Below, one piece after another: positions 8,085 to 16,639 of a stretch of DNA of 64,000 nt. The translations under genes and the position numbers were made by a program. The DNA is from Alkaliphilus hydrothermalis. Its GTDB lineage: Bacteria; Bacillota; Clostridia; Peptostreptococcales; Natronincolaceae. Location of the stretch: positions 62,001 to 126,000 of the forward strand of contig NZ_JAFBEE010000007.1 of assembly GCF_016908555.1 (NCBI RefSeq), given 5' to 3'. The notes beneath the pieces were generated by a model. It was not told where the DNA came from. It ran no database searches and was given only the letters and a program-made list of their open reading frames with translations. Position 1 is the stretch's first letter, and the number at the start of each line of letters is the position of its first letter.

Positions 8085-9290
8085 ATGAAAGAAGTAAGCG
8101 CTGATAGTCAAATAAAACTGTTTTCTGGCCCAGAAATCTCCCTTACGGCTATCCAAGCTTCAGGTACACGAATTCGAACAAAAGAATATGGCGAACTCAT
8201 TGATTTTGAATCAGGCTGCTGGGCTAACGTTTTAGGCCATAGTCGAAAGGAGATTGTCCAGACTATATCTGAGAATGCAGGCTTATTATTTCACACTCAT
8301 CATTACTTTAGTACAGAACACCCTGGTACACTGGTCACAGAGTTAGTTAAAGCAGCAGGGCTTAGAGGTAGCTATAAAGGTAACTTTATATCTTCAGGAA
8401 GCGAGGCGGTTTCATTAGCAGTGTCACTAGCAGAGTATATCACTAAACGAGAAAAGAAGTTATCACTATCAATCTCATATCATGGTACATCATCTGAACT
8501 AAAGATTCCAAGGAACTCTACTCAATGGATAGATCTAGATGTATCTAATTGTTTTAGTTGCCAAAAATCATCAAGTTGTAGTGAATGTGGGAACTACTCT
8601 TCCATAGACTTTTCAAGTATAGCGGCCTTTGTGTTTGAGCCAGGAAATTCAGGAGGGATTGTTCTCTGTCCACCGAAAAAGTTAATTTCATTTTTAGTTG
8701 AAAACACAAAGGCTTCTGGAGGATTTGTCATTCTCAATGAAGTTACAACCGGTTTTGGTAGAACCGGTAGATGGTTTGGTTTTCAGCACTATGATGTATT
8801 TAATTCTGAGTCACACTTACCTGATCTTATTGCCTTAGGAAAAGGTCTTGGTAATGGATATCCTATAAGTGGTGTTTTAATTAAGTCTAATTTAGCTAGG
8901 GTTATAGAAGGATCAAACTTCAGATATGTTCAGTCTCATTTAGATGATCCCCTTGGTTGTATAGTTGCCAGAAAAGTAGTTGAAGTGATTTCAAATGAAG
9001 AGCTTATTGAAATTGGTAATAAAATGGGTCAATATCTTCGTCAGAGTTTAAATGAGATAAGAGAAGAGACTAAAAAAATAATAGAAGTACGCGGGAGAGG
9101 TTTGATGAATGTTATCGCTCTTGATCAAAGTCATCATTCACTAGAAGTATTCAAAAAGCTACTTGAGAGAGGTTTTTTCACTGGATATTCAGAACTTCAT
9201 AATCTGATACGCCTCTATCCACCCCTGACAATCAAAACTGAAGAGATTGATAGGCTATGTCGTTCTTTAAAAGAAATATTAATTAATTAG
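8085..9290 (+). CDS. Class III PLP aminotransferase with a Cys-rich insertion
   Basis: Fold-type I aminotransferase, probable target of the divergent MocR regulator. Recognisable parts: FISSGSEAVSLAVSLAEY near residue 105, SYHGT, VFEPGNSGG, FGRTGRWFGFQHY, and the PLP Lys in ALGKGLGNGYP near residue 260. Two oddities: residues about 164-178 hold CFSCQKSSSCSECG, a C-x2-C-x4-C-x2-C knuckle that may bind zinc, and the Asp that normally contacts the PLP ring nitrogen (DEV) is Asn (LNEVTTGFG). Length 401 is normal. ATG follows AAGGAGGTG. Substrate cannot be assigned. The acetyltransferase 62 nt downstream may be cotranscribed. Confidence 0.85.
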   Translation: MKEVSADSQIKLFSGPEISLTAIQASGTRIRTKEYGELIDFESGCWANVLGHSRKEIVQTISENAGLLFHTHHYFSTEHPGTLVTELVKAAGLRGSYKGNFISSGSEAVSLAVSLAEYITKREKKLSLSISYHGTSSELKIPRNSTQWIDLDVSNCFSCQKSSSCSECGNYSSIDFSSIAAFVFEPGNSGGIVLCPPKKLISFLVENTKASGGFVILNEVTTGFGRTGRWFGFQHYDVFNSESHLPDLIALGKGLGNGYPISGVLIKSNLARVIEGSNFRYVQSHLDDPLGCIVARKVVEVISNEELIEIGNKMGQYLRQSLNEIREETKKIIEVRGRGLMNVIALDQSHHSLEVFKKLLERGFFTGYSELHNLIRLYPPLTIKTEEIDRLCRSLKEILIN

Positions 9291-9352
9291 TTTGCTATGT
9301 TCCTCATTAAAAAATCATAAGATTATATTTTAATCGTTTGGAGGATGAAGAA

Positions 9353-9769
9353 ATGAAAAATTTAATTTTTGATTGCTATGTATCGTCAGATAAATCTAAA
9401 TTAGATATTGATAAAATTATGTCTTTGATGAAACAATCCTATTGGGCTATGGATCGAAGTGAAGAAACCCTTAAAAAATCAATTGAAAATTCCATCTGCT
9501 ATGGTATGTACCACGATAATAATTTAGTAGGATTCGGTAGAGTTGTTACTGATTATTCAACAGTTTATTGGATTTGCGACGTAATTATTGATGTCAATTG
9601 TCAAGGTAATGGCTTAGGAAAACAGTTAATGCAATCAATTATGTCTACTCAAGAACTGGATGGATTGTTAGGTATTTTAGCAACTAAGGATGCCCATGGC
9701 TTATATGAGCAATATGGTTTCATTAAGGAACCTCATAAGTTTATGATGAAAAAAAGAACTAAATTATAA
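9353..9769 (+). CDS. GNAT-family N-acetyltransferase
   Basis: 138-residue acetyl-CoA-dependent acetyltransferase domain. The acetyl-CoA loop region is near residues 80-100 (DVNCQGNGLGKQLM, the Q/R-x-x-G-x-G/A type) and the end DAHGLYEQYGF is the family's usual C-terminal strand. The ATG at 9353 follows TTGGAGG by 8 nt; the in-frame TTG at 9338 overlaps that ribosome site and is rejected. Follows the aminotransferase gene. Substrate unknown. Confidence 0.85.
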   Translation: MKNLIFDCYVSSDKSKLDIDKIMSLMKQSYWAMDRSEETLKKSIENSICYGMYHDNNLVGFGRVVTDYSTVYWICDVIIDVNCQGNGLGKQLMQSIMSTQELDGLLGILATKDAHGLYEQYGFIKEPHKFMMKKRTKL

Positions 9770-9814
9770 AGTATTCTTCTGATCTAAGTTACATGTGTAA
9801 AATAAAACTACAAA

Positions 9815-9843
9815 AGAATCCCTCAAAATTTCCGAGGGATTCT
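9815..9843 (-). terminator. Terminator after the selenoperoxiredoxin gene
   Basis: 10-bp perfect stem AGAATCCCTC/GAGGGATTCT with a 9-nt loop; on the minus strand the stem is followed by TTTTG, just beyond the stop codon at 9850. Confidence 0.75.
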
Positions 9844-9849
9844 ACTATC

Positions 9850-10326
9850 TTAAACTTTATCTTCTTTTTTTAGATAATCCAGTACTTCTTCCACATGGCC
9901 TTTAGTCTTTACATTTCTAAATTCCTGTATCAAAATCCCCTCTTCATCAATGACAAAGGTTGATCTAACAGTGCCAATTACTTCTTTGCCGAACATTTTC
10001 TTAGGCTTTAACACCCCATACATCCCATGAATTTCCCTGGCTTCATCACTTAGTAAATCAAAGGGGAAATTTAGCTTTTCCTTGAATTTTTGATGATTCT
10101 TGATGCTATCTTTACTCATCCCCAGTACTTCTGTATTTAAAGCTTTAAATTCTTCATACCGATCTCTGAACTCAGAGGCTTCATTGGCTCAACCAGGGGT
10201 GTTGTCCTTTGGATAAAAGAATAGCACAACTTTTTTCTTGTTCTTGAAATCTGATATAGCTACATCTGCTCCGCTGGTGGAGGGGGCAGTAAAATCAGGA
10301 GCTTTTTTTCCAACTAAGTTTATCAT
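9850..10326 (-). CDS. bcp: Bcp-family peroxiredoxin with selenocysteine (in-frame TGA) at the peroxidatic position
   Basis: Thiol-dependent peroxidase that reduces hydrogen and alkyl peroxides in the cytoplasm. ATG at 10326 (after GAGGTG) begins MINLVGKKAPDFTAP, the frame runs to FFYPKDNTPG, meets TGA at 10191-10189 (codon 46), then continues ANEASEFRDRYEEF to the normal C-terminus at 9850. In Cys-type Bcp this codon is the catalytic Cys of TPGCT. Read through as Sec the protein has 158 residues, the family length, and no Cys at all; the usual resolving Cys five residues later is Ser, so it would be a 1-Sec peroxiredoxin. Sec-containing peroxiredoxins are known in Peptoclostridium (Eubacterium) acidaminophilum and relatives. 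A nonsense mutation is the alternative, but the exact site, intact downstream frame and hairpin argue against it. Confidence 0.9.
10159..10191 (-). promoter_or_regulatory. Bacterial SECIS-like hairpin behind the TGA codon
   Basis: After the TGA, 11 nt lead to a 5-bp stem CTCTG (10177-10173) / CAGAG (10168-10164) closing an AGTT loop. The apical loop begins 16 nt after TGA and has G in its second position, matching the published rules for bacterial SECIS elements (spacing 16-37 nt, G among the first two loop bases). Confidence 0.7.
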
Positions 10327-10392
10327 CTTATCACCTCATACTGTTTTGCTAGTATTTTACCCTATGTTCTCCCTTCCAAAACACATAGAGTA

Positions 10393-11019
10393 CTATTTGC
10401 TATATTTCTCAAACAAGTCGTCTAAGGCTTCCCTCAATAAAAAAGCCTCTGTTTTCTCCGTTTTCTTTGACAAGTCCGCCAGTCGGTCCAGCTGGGTCTT
10501 GGTGTAGTGGTTGGATTTCAACATCATATTTTCACTCTCTGCTATACATACACGATTTTTACCCTCCCGTTTCGCCCGAAAAAGAGCGCTATCTGCCCCT
10601 CTAAATAACTCTACTGAGTTTTTCGCATCCCTTGGATAGTTTGCAATCCCTGCACTAATCTTAACGGAGATTTCTTTTTTCCGATCCCCCATCTGAAAAG
10701 TATTAATATCAAAGTATCTGCGTATTTCCTCCATAATGATGTAGCCAGTATCGGAGGTTGTATTACTAAATAAAAGATTAAATTCATCCTTATTACTTCT
10801 ACATAGAAAATCATTTGATTTCATGTTTTGCTTAAGAACAGAAGAAATTTTCTTAATAACTTGGTCCCCTACTACTTCACCATAGTAACTATTAACCGTC
10901 TGAAAATTATCTATATCTATTGTTGCCAGTGTAAAGGTTTCGGAGCCATTATCTACTTTTTCTTCTACAATTTTTAAAAATGCCTCTTTATCTAATATTC
11001 CAGAAATCTTATGTATCAA
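10393..11019 (-). CDS. Degenerate GGDEF domain protein with C-terminal ribbon-helix-helix-like tail
   Basis: 208 residues. Residues about 1-165 form a GGDEF fold (TLATIDIDNFQTVNSYYGEVVGD, later SAGIANYPRD and ADSALFRAKREGKNR), but the active-site motif is NKDEF at 76-80, so the two glycines needed for GTP binding are gone and diguanylate cyclase activity is unlikely. The last 38 residues (YTKTQLDRLADLSKK, EAFLLREALDDLFEKY) look like a CopG-type ribbon-helix-helix DNA-binding unit. The start is TTG at 11019, 9 nt after GGAGG; the longer frame to 11037 overlaps that site. It may be a DNA-binding protein that senses a nucleotide (inference). A 66-nt gap separates it from the peroxiredoxin gene downstream. 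Confidence 0.75.
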   Translation of the reverse strand: MIHKISGILDKEAFLKIVEEKVDNGSETFTLATIDIDNFQTVNSYYGEVVGDQVIKKISSVLKQNMKSNDFLCRSNKDEFNLLFSNTTSDTGYIIMEEIRRYFDINTFQMGDRKKEISVKISAGIANYPRDAKNSVELFRGADSALFRAKREGKNRVCIAESENMMLKSNHYTKTQLDRLADLSKKTEKTEAFLLREALDDLFEKYSK

Positions 11020-11236
11020 TATAACCCACCTCCGCAATATATATCCTTCGCCGTTGACCTATTTATATGTATCCATTAGTATTAATTATTCACGGCAAAA
11101 TTCTAAAATCCTTCCTCGATTATAGAGTCTGAGGAAAAATAAGAATTTAGTATCACCAGTAATAAAGCATATTTACTAGGAATATTTATGTGTATAGTCC
11201 TTTTTTTATAAAGTACAAAAACATTGGGGTGATAAC

Positions 11237-12778
11237 TTGAAAAAAACATCATTCATTATGGGAACAATCCTCTTAGCCTCCATCAATTTCATTGTTAGGT
11301 CCCTTGGTTTTGTTTATCGAATCATCTTATCAAGAATGATTGGGTCTCAAGCCATCGGATTGTATCAAATGGTATTTCCTTTCCTGATGGTGCTGATTGC
11401 CATACCTACTTCTGGAATCCCTATAGCCGTCTCGAAACTGGTGGCGAAGGAAAATTCATTAAATAATCGACGGGGAATCTATCGACTCCTTACCCTTACC
11501 TTAGGATTAGGAGGCGCTATTGCCCTATTTTTGACAGTGGTCACTTCATTGAATATAGAGTTTATCGTTACTAAACTTTTGAAGAATGAAGATTTGTACT
11601 ACCCCGTCTTATGGTCAATACCAGCCATAAGCGTCATTACCTTTTCCAGTATCCTTAGGGGTTTTTTCTATGGATTAAAGGATATGAAGCCACCTGCCTC
11701 TGCACAAATTATAGAACAGCTGGCTAGAATCTTGTTTGTCTTGGCTTATCTATACTACGAAAAGCCTACCCATCCAGTAACGGCAGCCACTATTGCAATT
11801 ATTGGAGTAACCATTGGCGAGATTTTCGGATTATTTTATCTAGTCTTAAGATTTAATTTGAAGAGGCTGTTGGAAATAAAAACCTTTATACCACCCACTG
11901 ACAGTAAAATTTTCAATGTATTAAAGGAAGTTCTGTATATTTCAGTCCCCCTTACCATCAGTCGTTTACTTTCAGTTTTTATGCAGACAATCAACTCGAT
12001 TCTAATACCACAACGTCTTGAGGCGGCAGGTTATTCTGCAGTTGCTGCCATCGAAACCTTTGGAAAAATTACTGGTATGGCTATGCCCCTATTATTTTTA
12101 CCCTTTACAGTGACCACAGCCCTTGTACTCAATATCATCCCTAATATTTCAGAGGAAATAGCAGTAAATAACATGAAGGAGGTCTCCTATAAGTCCAGTT
12201 TGGCTATTAAAATTACGCTACTGATTGCCATTCCCCTCACCGGAATCTATGTCATTTTTGGACAGCAATTGGCTGAGTTGATATATCATGAAAAAGAAGT
12301 AGGTAGATATCTTTCTCTGATTAGCTATGCAACCCTCTTCCTCTGTATGCAACATACCCTTTCTGGTATACTTCATGGAATGGGTAAACAGGTGATTACC
12401 ACCATCAACTATCTATTGGGAATGTTGGTACAGCTCTATTGTACCTATTACTTAGTTCCAAATCCCAAGTATGGGATAAATGGTTTCTTCATTGGCTTTA
12501 TTATGTCTTCCTTTTTAATCTTTATCTTAAATTTAATCACCCTTAGCAAATATGTCAAGCTAAATTTACCATTTATGCAATCCATATTAAAACCAACCCT
12601 TTGTTCTCTAATCACTTTTTTAGTAATGATTATCCTATATCAAACCCTGGGTGGTTACTTATCTTCAGGTCTGACTTCAATTGTGTCTCTTGGTTTTGGC
12701 GGATTGTTCTATTGTGGTCTTTTGGTTATCACAAAAACCCTAGACTTAAATCAATTTATTAATAGTCTTAGGAGTTAA
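11237..12778 (+). CDS. spoVB: SpoVB-like MOP-superfamily flippase
   Basis: Polytopic membrane protein of the polysaccharide/lipid flippase family (MATE-like fold), about 14 helices in 513 residues. The N-terminus (SFIMGTILLASINFIVRSLGF, GFVYRIILSRMIGSQAIGLY) is characteristic of stage V sporulation protein B, needed for spore cortex synthesis, and its vegetative paralogues. Start is TTG after GGGGTGATAAC. Stand-alone gene with its own terminator. A role in spore cortex or in vegetative lipid II transport cannot be separated from sequence alone. Confidence 0.85.
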   Translation: MKKTSFIMGTILLASINFIVRSLGFVYRIILSRMIGSQAIGLYQMVFPFLMVLIAIPTSGIPIAVSKLVAKENSLNNRRGIYRLLTLTLGLGGAIALFLTVVTSLNIEFIVTKLLKNEDLYYPVLWSIPAISVITFSSILRGFFYGLKDMKPPASAQIIEQLARILFVLAYLYYEKPTHPVTAATIAIIGVTIGEIFGLFYLVLRFNLKRLLEIKTFIPPTDSKIFNVLKEVLYISVPLTISRLLSVFMQTINSILIPQRLEAAGYSAVAAIETFGKITGMAMPLLFLPFTVTTALVLNIIPNISEEIAVNNMKEVSYKSSLAIKITLLIAIPLTGIYVIFGQQLAELIYHEKEVGRYLSLISYATLFLCMQHTLSGILHGMGKQVITTINYLLGMLVQLYCTYYLVPNPKYGINGFFIGFIMSSFLIFILNLITLSKYVKLNLPFMQSILKPTLCSLITFLVMIILYQTLGGYLSSGLTSIVSLGFGGLFYCGLLVITKTLDLNQFINSLRS

Positions 12779-12864
12779 GGGGCAAAGTTGAGTCAATTCA
12801 GAGTTAATGACAAACACAATGTTTTAAAGTAAACAGATTTAAGAGTAAGAATCATATATTTATC

Positions 12865-12896
12865 AAGGATAGTCCTAGTACGACTATCCTTTTTTA
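12865..12896 (+). terminator. Terminator after spoVB-like gene
   Basis: Stem AAGGATAGTC/GACTATCCTT with a 7-nt loop and a T tract, 87 nt after the stop codon. Confidence 0.8.
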
Positions 12897-12921
12897 CGTA
12901 CTTTTTTACATGTTTTTTTCT

Positions 12922-14682
12922 TTACATTTTTTGATTTTCCCACTTCATTTCTTTCTGTTCTTGAGTCTCTTTCTTAAACCGCTCTAGAACTTCCTCAATC
13001 TCCATTGTATTGATGACATCCTCCGACTCCAACCATCCCTTCCTTGCAATCCCAACTCCGTACATAACATCATCTAGTCCCTCTATTCTGTGGGCATCTG
13101 GCTCGATCACCAGCTTTACTCCCTTTTCCTTGGCATATCTACAAAGTCTCCAATCTAAATCTAGTCTATGGGGGTTACTATTAATTTCGATTGCCACATG
13201 ATTGTCAGCACAGGCTTGTATAATCTCCTCGATATCCAACTGATACCCCTTACGGGATAGGAGTAATCTCCCAGTTACATGTCCTAGAATAGTGGTGTAT
13301 TTATTCTGAACTGCCTTTAAGATTCTATTTGTCATGGTTTCTTCGTCTAAGTTAAAGTTTGAATGAATAGATCCAATGACATAATCAAAGGAAGCCAAGA
13401 CTTCATCCTCATAATCTAAAGAACCATCCACAAGAATATCCGATTCGATCCCCTTTAAAATAGTTATCTGTGGATATTTTTCCCTTAAATCCTCAATCTC
13501 CCTATGTTGCTTCTTTACATCTTCTTCCCTCAGACCACCTGCATAGGCGGCACTCTTACTATGGTCTGATATTCCGATATATCTAAAGCCCCTCTCTATA
13601 GCCGCCTTTACCAACTCTTCTATGGTGTTCCTTCCATCACTATATTGACTATGAACATGAAAAATCCCTTTGACATCCTTATGCTCCACCAAATTGGGCA
13701 GTTGATTCTTCTCGGCCATTTCTATTTCCCCCTGCCCCTCCCGGAGCTCTGGTGGGATGTAGTCCAGCTCTAAAAGTCCATATAGTTCTTCCTCCGTATC
13801 CGCAGGAAGTCTTTCTTCTTCCCTAAATATCCCGTACTCATTTACCTTTAATCCCATTTTTTTAGCCCTTCCCCTTAGGAGGGTGTTGTGTTCTTTGCTT
13901 CCAGTAAAATGTAGTAGGGCATAGGCAAATTCCCCTTCCTCTACTAGTCTTAGGTCTACATTCATTCCAATATTTAGTACAACACTACTTTTCGTATCCC
14001 CTTTAGCAATGACCTTCCCCACCCCTTCAATCGTGGTGAAAAAATCCATTACCTTGTCCCGATCATTTTTGCCACAACTGACGATAATGTCTATATCCTT
14101 GATAATCTCCTTTCGCCTACGGATACTACCCGCTAGACTAACCTGACTAAGCTCTGGTAGTTCCTTAAGTTGAGTCACTAGGTATGTTCCATATTTTAGC
14201 CCTGTGGATATTAAAAATTTCCCTTGATACTTCTTGATCTGCTCTATTCCTTCAAGAATTTTTATTTGGGTCTTTTCCCCAAAGCCCTTTAAATCCACCA
14301 AGCGATTTTCCAAACAAGCATACTCCAATTCACCGATAGAAGTAATCTCCAGCTTGTCATAGAGTTCTCGAATTTTTTTAGGACCCACCCCTGGGATTTT
14401 CAGCATCTCCATGACACCCTCTGGAATTTCTTCCTTTAATTTATCATAGAACTCTAGTTTTCCCGTTTCTACTAATTCAATGATTTTACCCTCTAGCGCC
14501 TTTCCGATCCCCTTGATGGTGTTTAATCGATTTTCCTCCACCAACACTTTTATGTCTTCCTCCATCAGCTCTACTGTCCTGGCACCATTGTAATATGCCC
14601 GTATTTTAAAGGGATTCTCCCCCTTAAGCTCCATCATCATACCGATTTCCTCAAAGATTTTGCTGATTTCATATTTATCCAT
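12922..14682 (-). CDS. polX: DNA polymerase/3'-5' exonuclease PolX
   Basis: Family X DNA polymerase with a C-terminal PHP nuclease domain, used in base-excision repair and gap filling. Order: N-terminal 8-kDa-like helix-hairpin-helix region (residues 1-150, IKGIGKALEGKI, IPGVGPKKIRELY), polymerase palm with GSIRRRKEIIKDIDIIVSC (metal-binding DxD) and HFTGSKEHN, then PHP domain from about 335 with GIFHVHSQYSDG, GISDHSKS, IGSIHSNF, LGHVTGR and EPDAHR. Length 586 is typical (about 570-590). ATG after AGGAGGGAG. Confidence 0.93.
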   Translation of the reverse strand: MDKYEISKIFEEIGMMMELKGENPFKIRAYYNGARTVELMEEDIKVLVEENRLNTIKGIGKALEGKIIELVETGKLEFYDKLKEEIPEGVMEMLKIPGVGPKKIRELYDKLEITSIGELEYACLENRLVDLKGFGEKTQIKILEGIEQIKKYQGKFLISTGLKYGTYLVTQLKELPELSQVSLAGSIRRRKEIIKDIDIIVSCGKNDRDKVMDFFTTIEGVGKVIAKGDTKSSVVLNIGMNVDLRLVEEGEFAYALLHFTGSKEHNTLLRGRAKKMGLKVNEYGIFREEERLPADTEEELYGLLELDYIPPELREGQGEIEMAEKNQLPNLVEHKDVKGIFHVHSQYSDGRNTIEELVKAAIERGFRYIGISDHSKSAAYAGGLREEDVKKQHREIEDLREKYPQITILKGIESDILVDGSLDYEDEVLASFDYVIGSIHSNFNLDEETMTNRILKAVQNKYTTILGHVTGRLLLSRKGYQLDIEEIIQACADNHVAIEINSNPHRLDLDWRLCRYAKEKGVKLVIEPDAHRIEGLDDVMYGVGIARKGWLESEDVINTMEIEEVLERFKKETQEQKEMKWENQKM

Positions 14683-14743
14683 TTTCTCCCTCCTATCTTT
14701 TTCCTATTAAACATTATACCCTTATCTATCCAAAAACAAAATT

Positions 14744-14774
14744 AAAGTAGCTGAATTATTATTTCAGCTACTTT
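14744..14774 (-). terminator. Terminator of the EAL-CBS gene
   Basis: Stem AAAGTAGCTGAA/TTCAGCTACTTT, 12 bp, followed on the minus strand by a T-rich run (TAATTTTGTTTTT), 30 nt past the stop codon at 14805. Confidence 0.8.
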
Positions 14775-14804
14775 ACATTATTAGTATAGTAAATTAACCC
14801 ACCA

Positions 14805-16031
14805 TTACTCAACTTCAATATTATTCAAAGTATCCAATAAGTAAGCCACGGAAGTCACAGCCTTGTATCGATTATTTTCAGCCACTACAATATAATCATA
14901 GACACTATTTTCTTCCCTTGCGATAGCCCTTCTAGATACTTCTTGTATATTACTGTCCTGATCCACCACCAACGGATAGGGATCCATGGCACTGGTAATG
15001 GGCTCGTTTAAAAATTCAGCCCCATCTGTTCTTTTGAGCATTTGAAGATAAAACTTATTCCTCATGACTAGCCCTACAATCTCTTCTTGTTTGACCACCA
15101 CAATTCCTTGAAGGTTGTATTTCTCACTGAATAGCTGATGGGCTTCATTACAGTGACAGGAGTATTCCATAGGTGCATCTAGCCTTGAAATATCTCCAAC
15201 TCGAATATATTCTTTTGCTTCTTTATTGGCCCTTATGATATCATTAATACTATGTAAAACGTTCAAAACCTTTAAATCTAAGGGAACCATATTTGGCTGA
15301 GGTCTTTGAAAGAAATACCCTTGCCCGTACTCTATTCCAATTTCCATCAGGGTCTTTAGTTCATCATAGGTTTCAATTCCTTCACCAATTAGTTTGATTC
15401 CAGTTGTTTTTGAAAACTGTTGGAAGCTTTTTAACAGCTCTCTTTTTAACATGTCTTTATCTATATCTCGAATTAACCCCATATCTATTTTAATGAAATT
15501 AGGCCTGATTTCTGCCAACATCCGCAACCCAGCATAGCCCTCACCAGCATCATCTACAGCTACTCGATAGCCTTGCCCTCGATAATTTTCCAATATTTCC
15601 TTAAAACTCTTATAGTCAGCTATAGCCGTATGCTCTGTTATTTCAAAAATAATATGCTTAGGCTCTAAACCCCACTGGGCTAAATATTCCTTTGTAAAAC
15701 CCTGCTTAAAGTCAGGGTCCTTTACAATAGCAGAATCTATATTAATAAAAAGATATTTCTCTCCGATTATTTCCTTTGCCTTCTCAATAGCCGTTAGTCT
15801 ACATAACAAGTCTAATTCCCATACCTTATTGAGTTTCTTTGCATAGCCAAATAATTCATTGGGATAATGCAGCGGACTATAATTAGGACCTCTACTGAGG
15901 GCTTCATAGCCTATGATTTCAGCATCCTTTAAGGAGACAATAGGTTGATAATATGTAACTACTTTACGATTCCTTAATATATCAAGGAATTCAGCCTTTA
16001 AGTCATGCTCTTTGATGTTATTAATCGCCAT
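14805..16031 (-). CDS. EAL-domain c-di-GMP phosphodiesterase with C-terminal CBS-like pair
   Basis: Predicted cytoplasmic enzyme hydrolysing cyclic di-GMP. Residues about 15-260 are an EAL domain with catalytic and metal residues in place: YEALSRG, LFINIDSAI (Asn), IIFEITEHT (Glu), FIKIDMGL (Lys), IGEGIET (Glu) and GYFFQRP (Gln). The DDFG loop reads DDAGEG, a mild change. Residues about 285-400 look like two CBS motifs (GIVVVKQEEIVGLVM, DYIVVAENNRYKAVTS), which often sense adenine nucleotides. Length 408. No signal peptide. It stands alone, so its regulatory target is unknown. Confidence 0.87.
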   Translation of the reverse strand: MAINNIKEHDLKAEFLDILRNRKVVTYYQPIVSLKDAEIIGYEALSRGPNYSPLHYPNELFGYAKKLNKVWELDLLCRLTAIEKAKEIIGEKYLFINIDSAIVKDPDFKQGFTKEYLAQWGLEPKHIIFEITEHTAIADYKSFKEILENYRGQGYRVAVDDAGEGYAGLRMLAEIRPNFIKIDMGLIRDIDKDMLKRELLKSFQQFSKTTGIKLIGEGIETYDELKTLMEIGIEYGQGYFFQRPQPNMVPLDLKVLNVLHSINDIIRANKEAKEYIRVGDISRLDAPMEYSCHCNEAHQLFSEKYNLQGIVVVKQEEIVGLVMRNKFYLQMLKRTDGAEFLNEPITSAMDPYPLVVDQDSNIQEVSRRAIAREENSVYDYIVVAENNRYKAVTSVAYLLDTLNNIEVE

Positions 16032-16191
16032 AAAAATCCCCCTCCACTTGTATAAGGTTATTATATTGGAAAAGCATAGGAGTTTTGTTATGACTTGGTT
16101 AAATATTGGGAAGTTCGTTGTAATTCGTCAAATTTCTACAAGGATGCTCTATGCTGGGTTTTTGAAGAGACGCTGAAGGTGGAGCTTTTCA

Positions 16192-16632
16192 TCAGCCTAA
16201 TATTTTAATTAAATCACCAATCTTAATCCTTCCCCCTTTAATCACCTTCGTAAAGATCCCTTCCTTAGGCATTACACAGTCCCCCACCGTATGATAGATG
16301 CCACAGCGACTATGACATTTTTTACCAATTTGAGTCACCTCTTGAAGGGTTTCTCCGATTAGCAATTTCATTCCTACTGGAAGTTCATGCAATATAATCC
16401 CCTCTGTTGTGATGTTTTCAGCAAATCTACCTGGGAACAGGTCTTTAATCCCCCTGGCTGCAATCTTATCTATACTTTCTTGAGCTAGGATACTGACTTG
16501 CCGATGCCAGTCCCCACCATGTGCATCCCCTTCTAAACCAAAGCTTTCAACAAAGATTCCTTCCTGTATAGGATCCTTTGACATTCCCTTTTCATCACTG
16601 ATATTGATTGATATTACCTTTGCCACTGTCAA
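16192..16632 (-). CDS. MOSC-domain protein
   Basis: 146-residue MOSC (MoCo sulfurase C-terminal) domain protein, a family that binds molybdenum cofactor and transfers sulfur to it. Typical features are LEGDAHGGDWHRQVSIL (residues 33-49), the conserved Cys region KCHSRCGIY near 105-112, and DCVMPKEGIFTKV. It follows moeA-PBP by only 7 nt, so it is the last gene of the molybdopterin operon. Clostridial genomes often fuse this domain to MogA or MoaC; here it is free. Confidence 0.87.
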   Translation of the reverse strand: MTVAKVISINISDEKGMSKDPIQEGIFVESFGLEGDAHGGDWHRQVSILAQESIDKIAARGIKDLFPGRFAENITTEGIILHELPVGMKLLIGETLQEVTQIGKKCHSRCGIYHTVGDCVMPKEGIFTKVIKGGRIKIGDLIKILG

Positions 16633-16639
16633 TCCCCCT

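Noticed and set aside
9850..10191. Peroxiredoxin as a pseudogene with a nonsense mutation or frameshift
   Set aside because: There is no frame change, the rest of the gene is intact on both sides, the TGA replaces precisely the catalytic Cys codon, and a SECIS-like hairpin follows at the right spacing.
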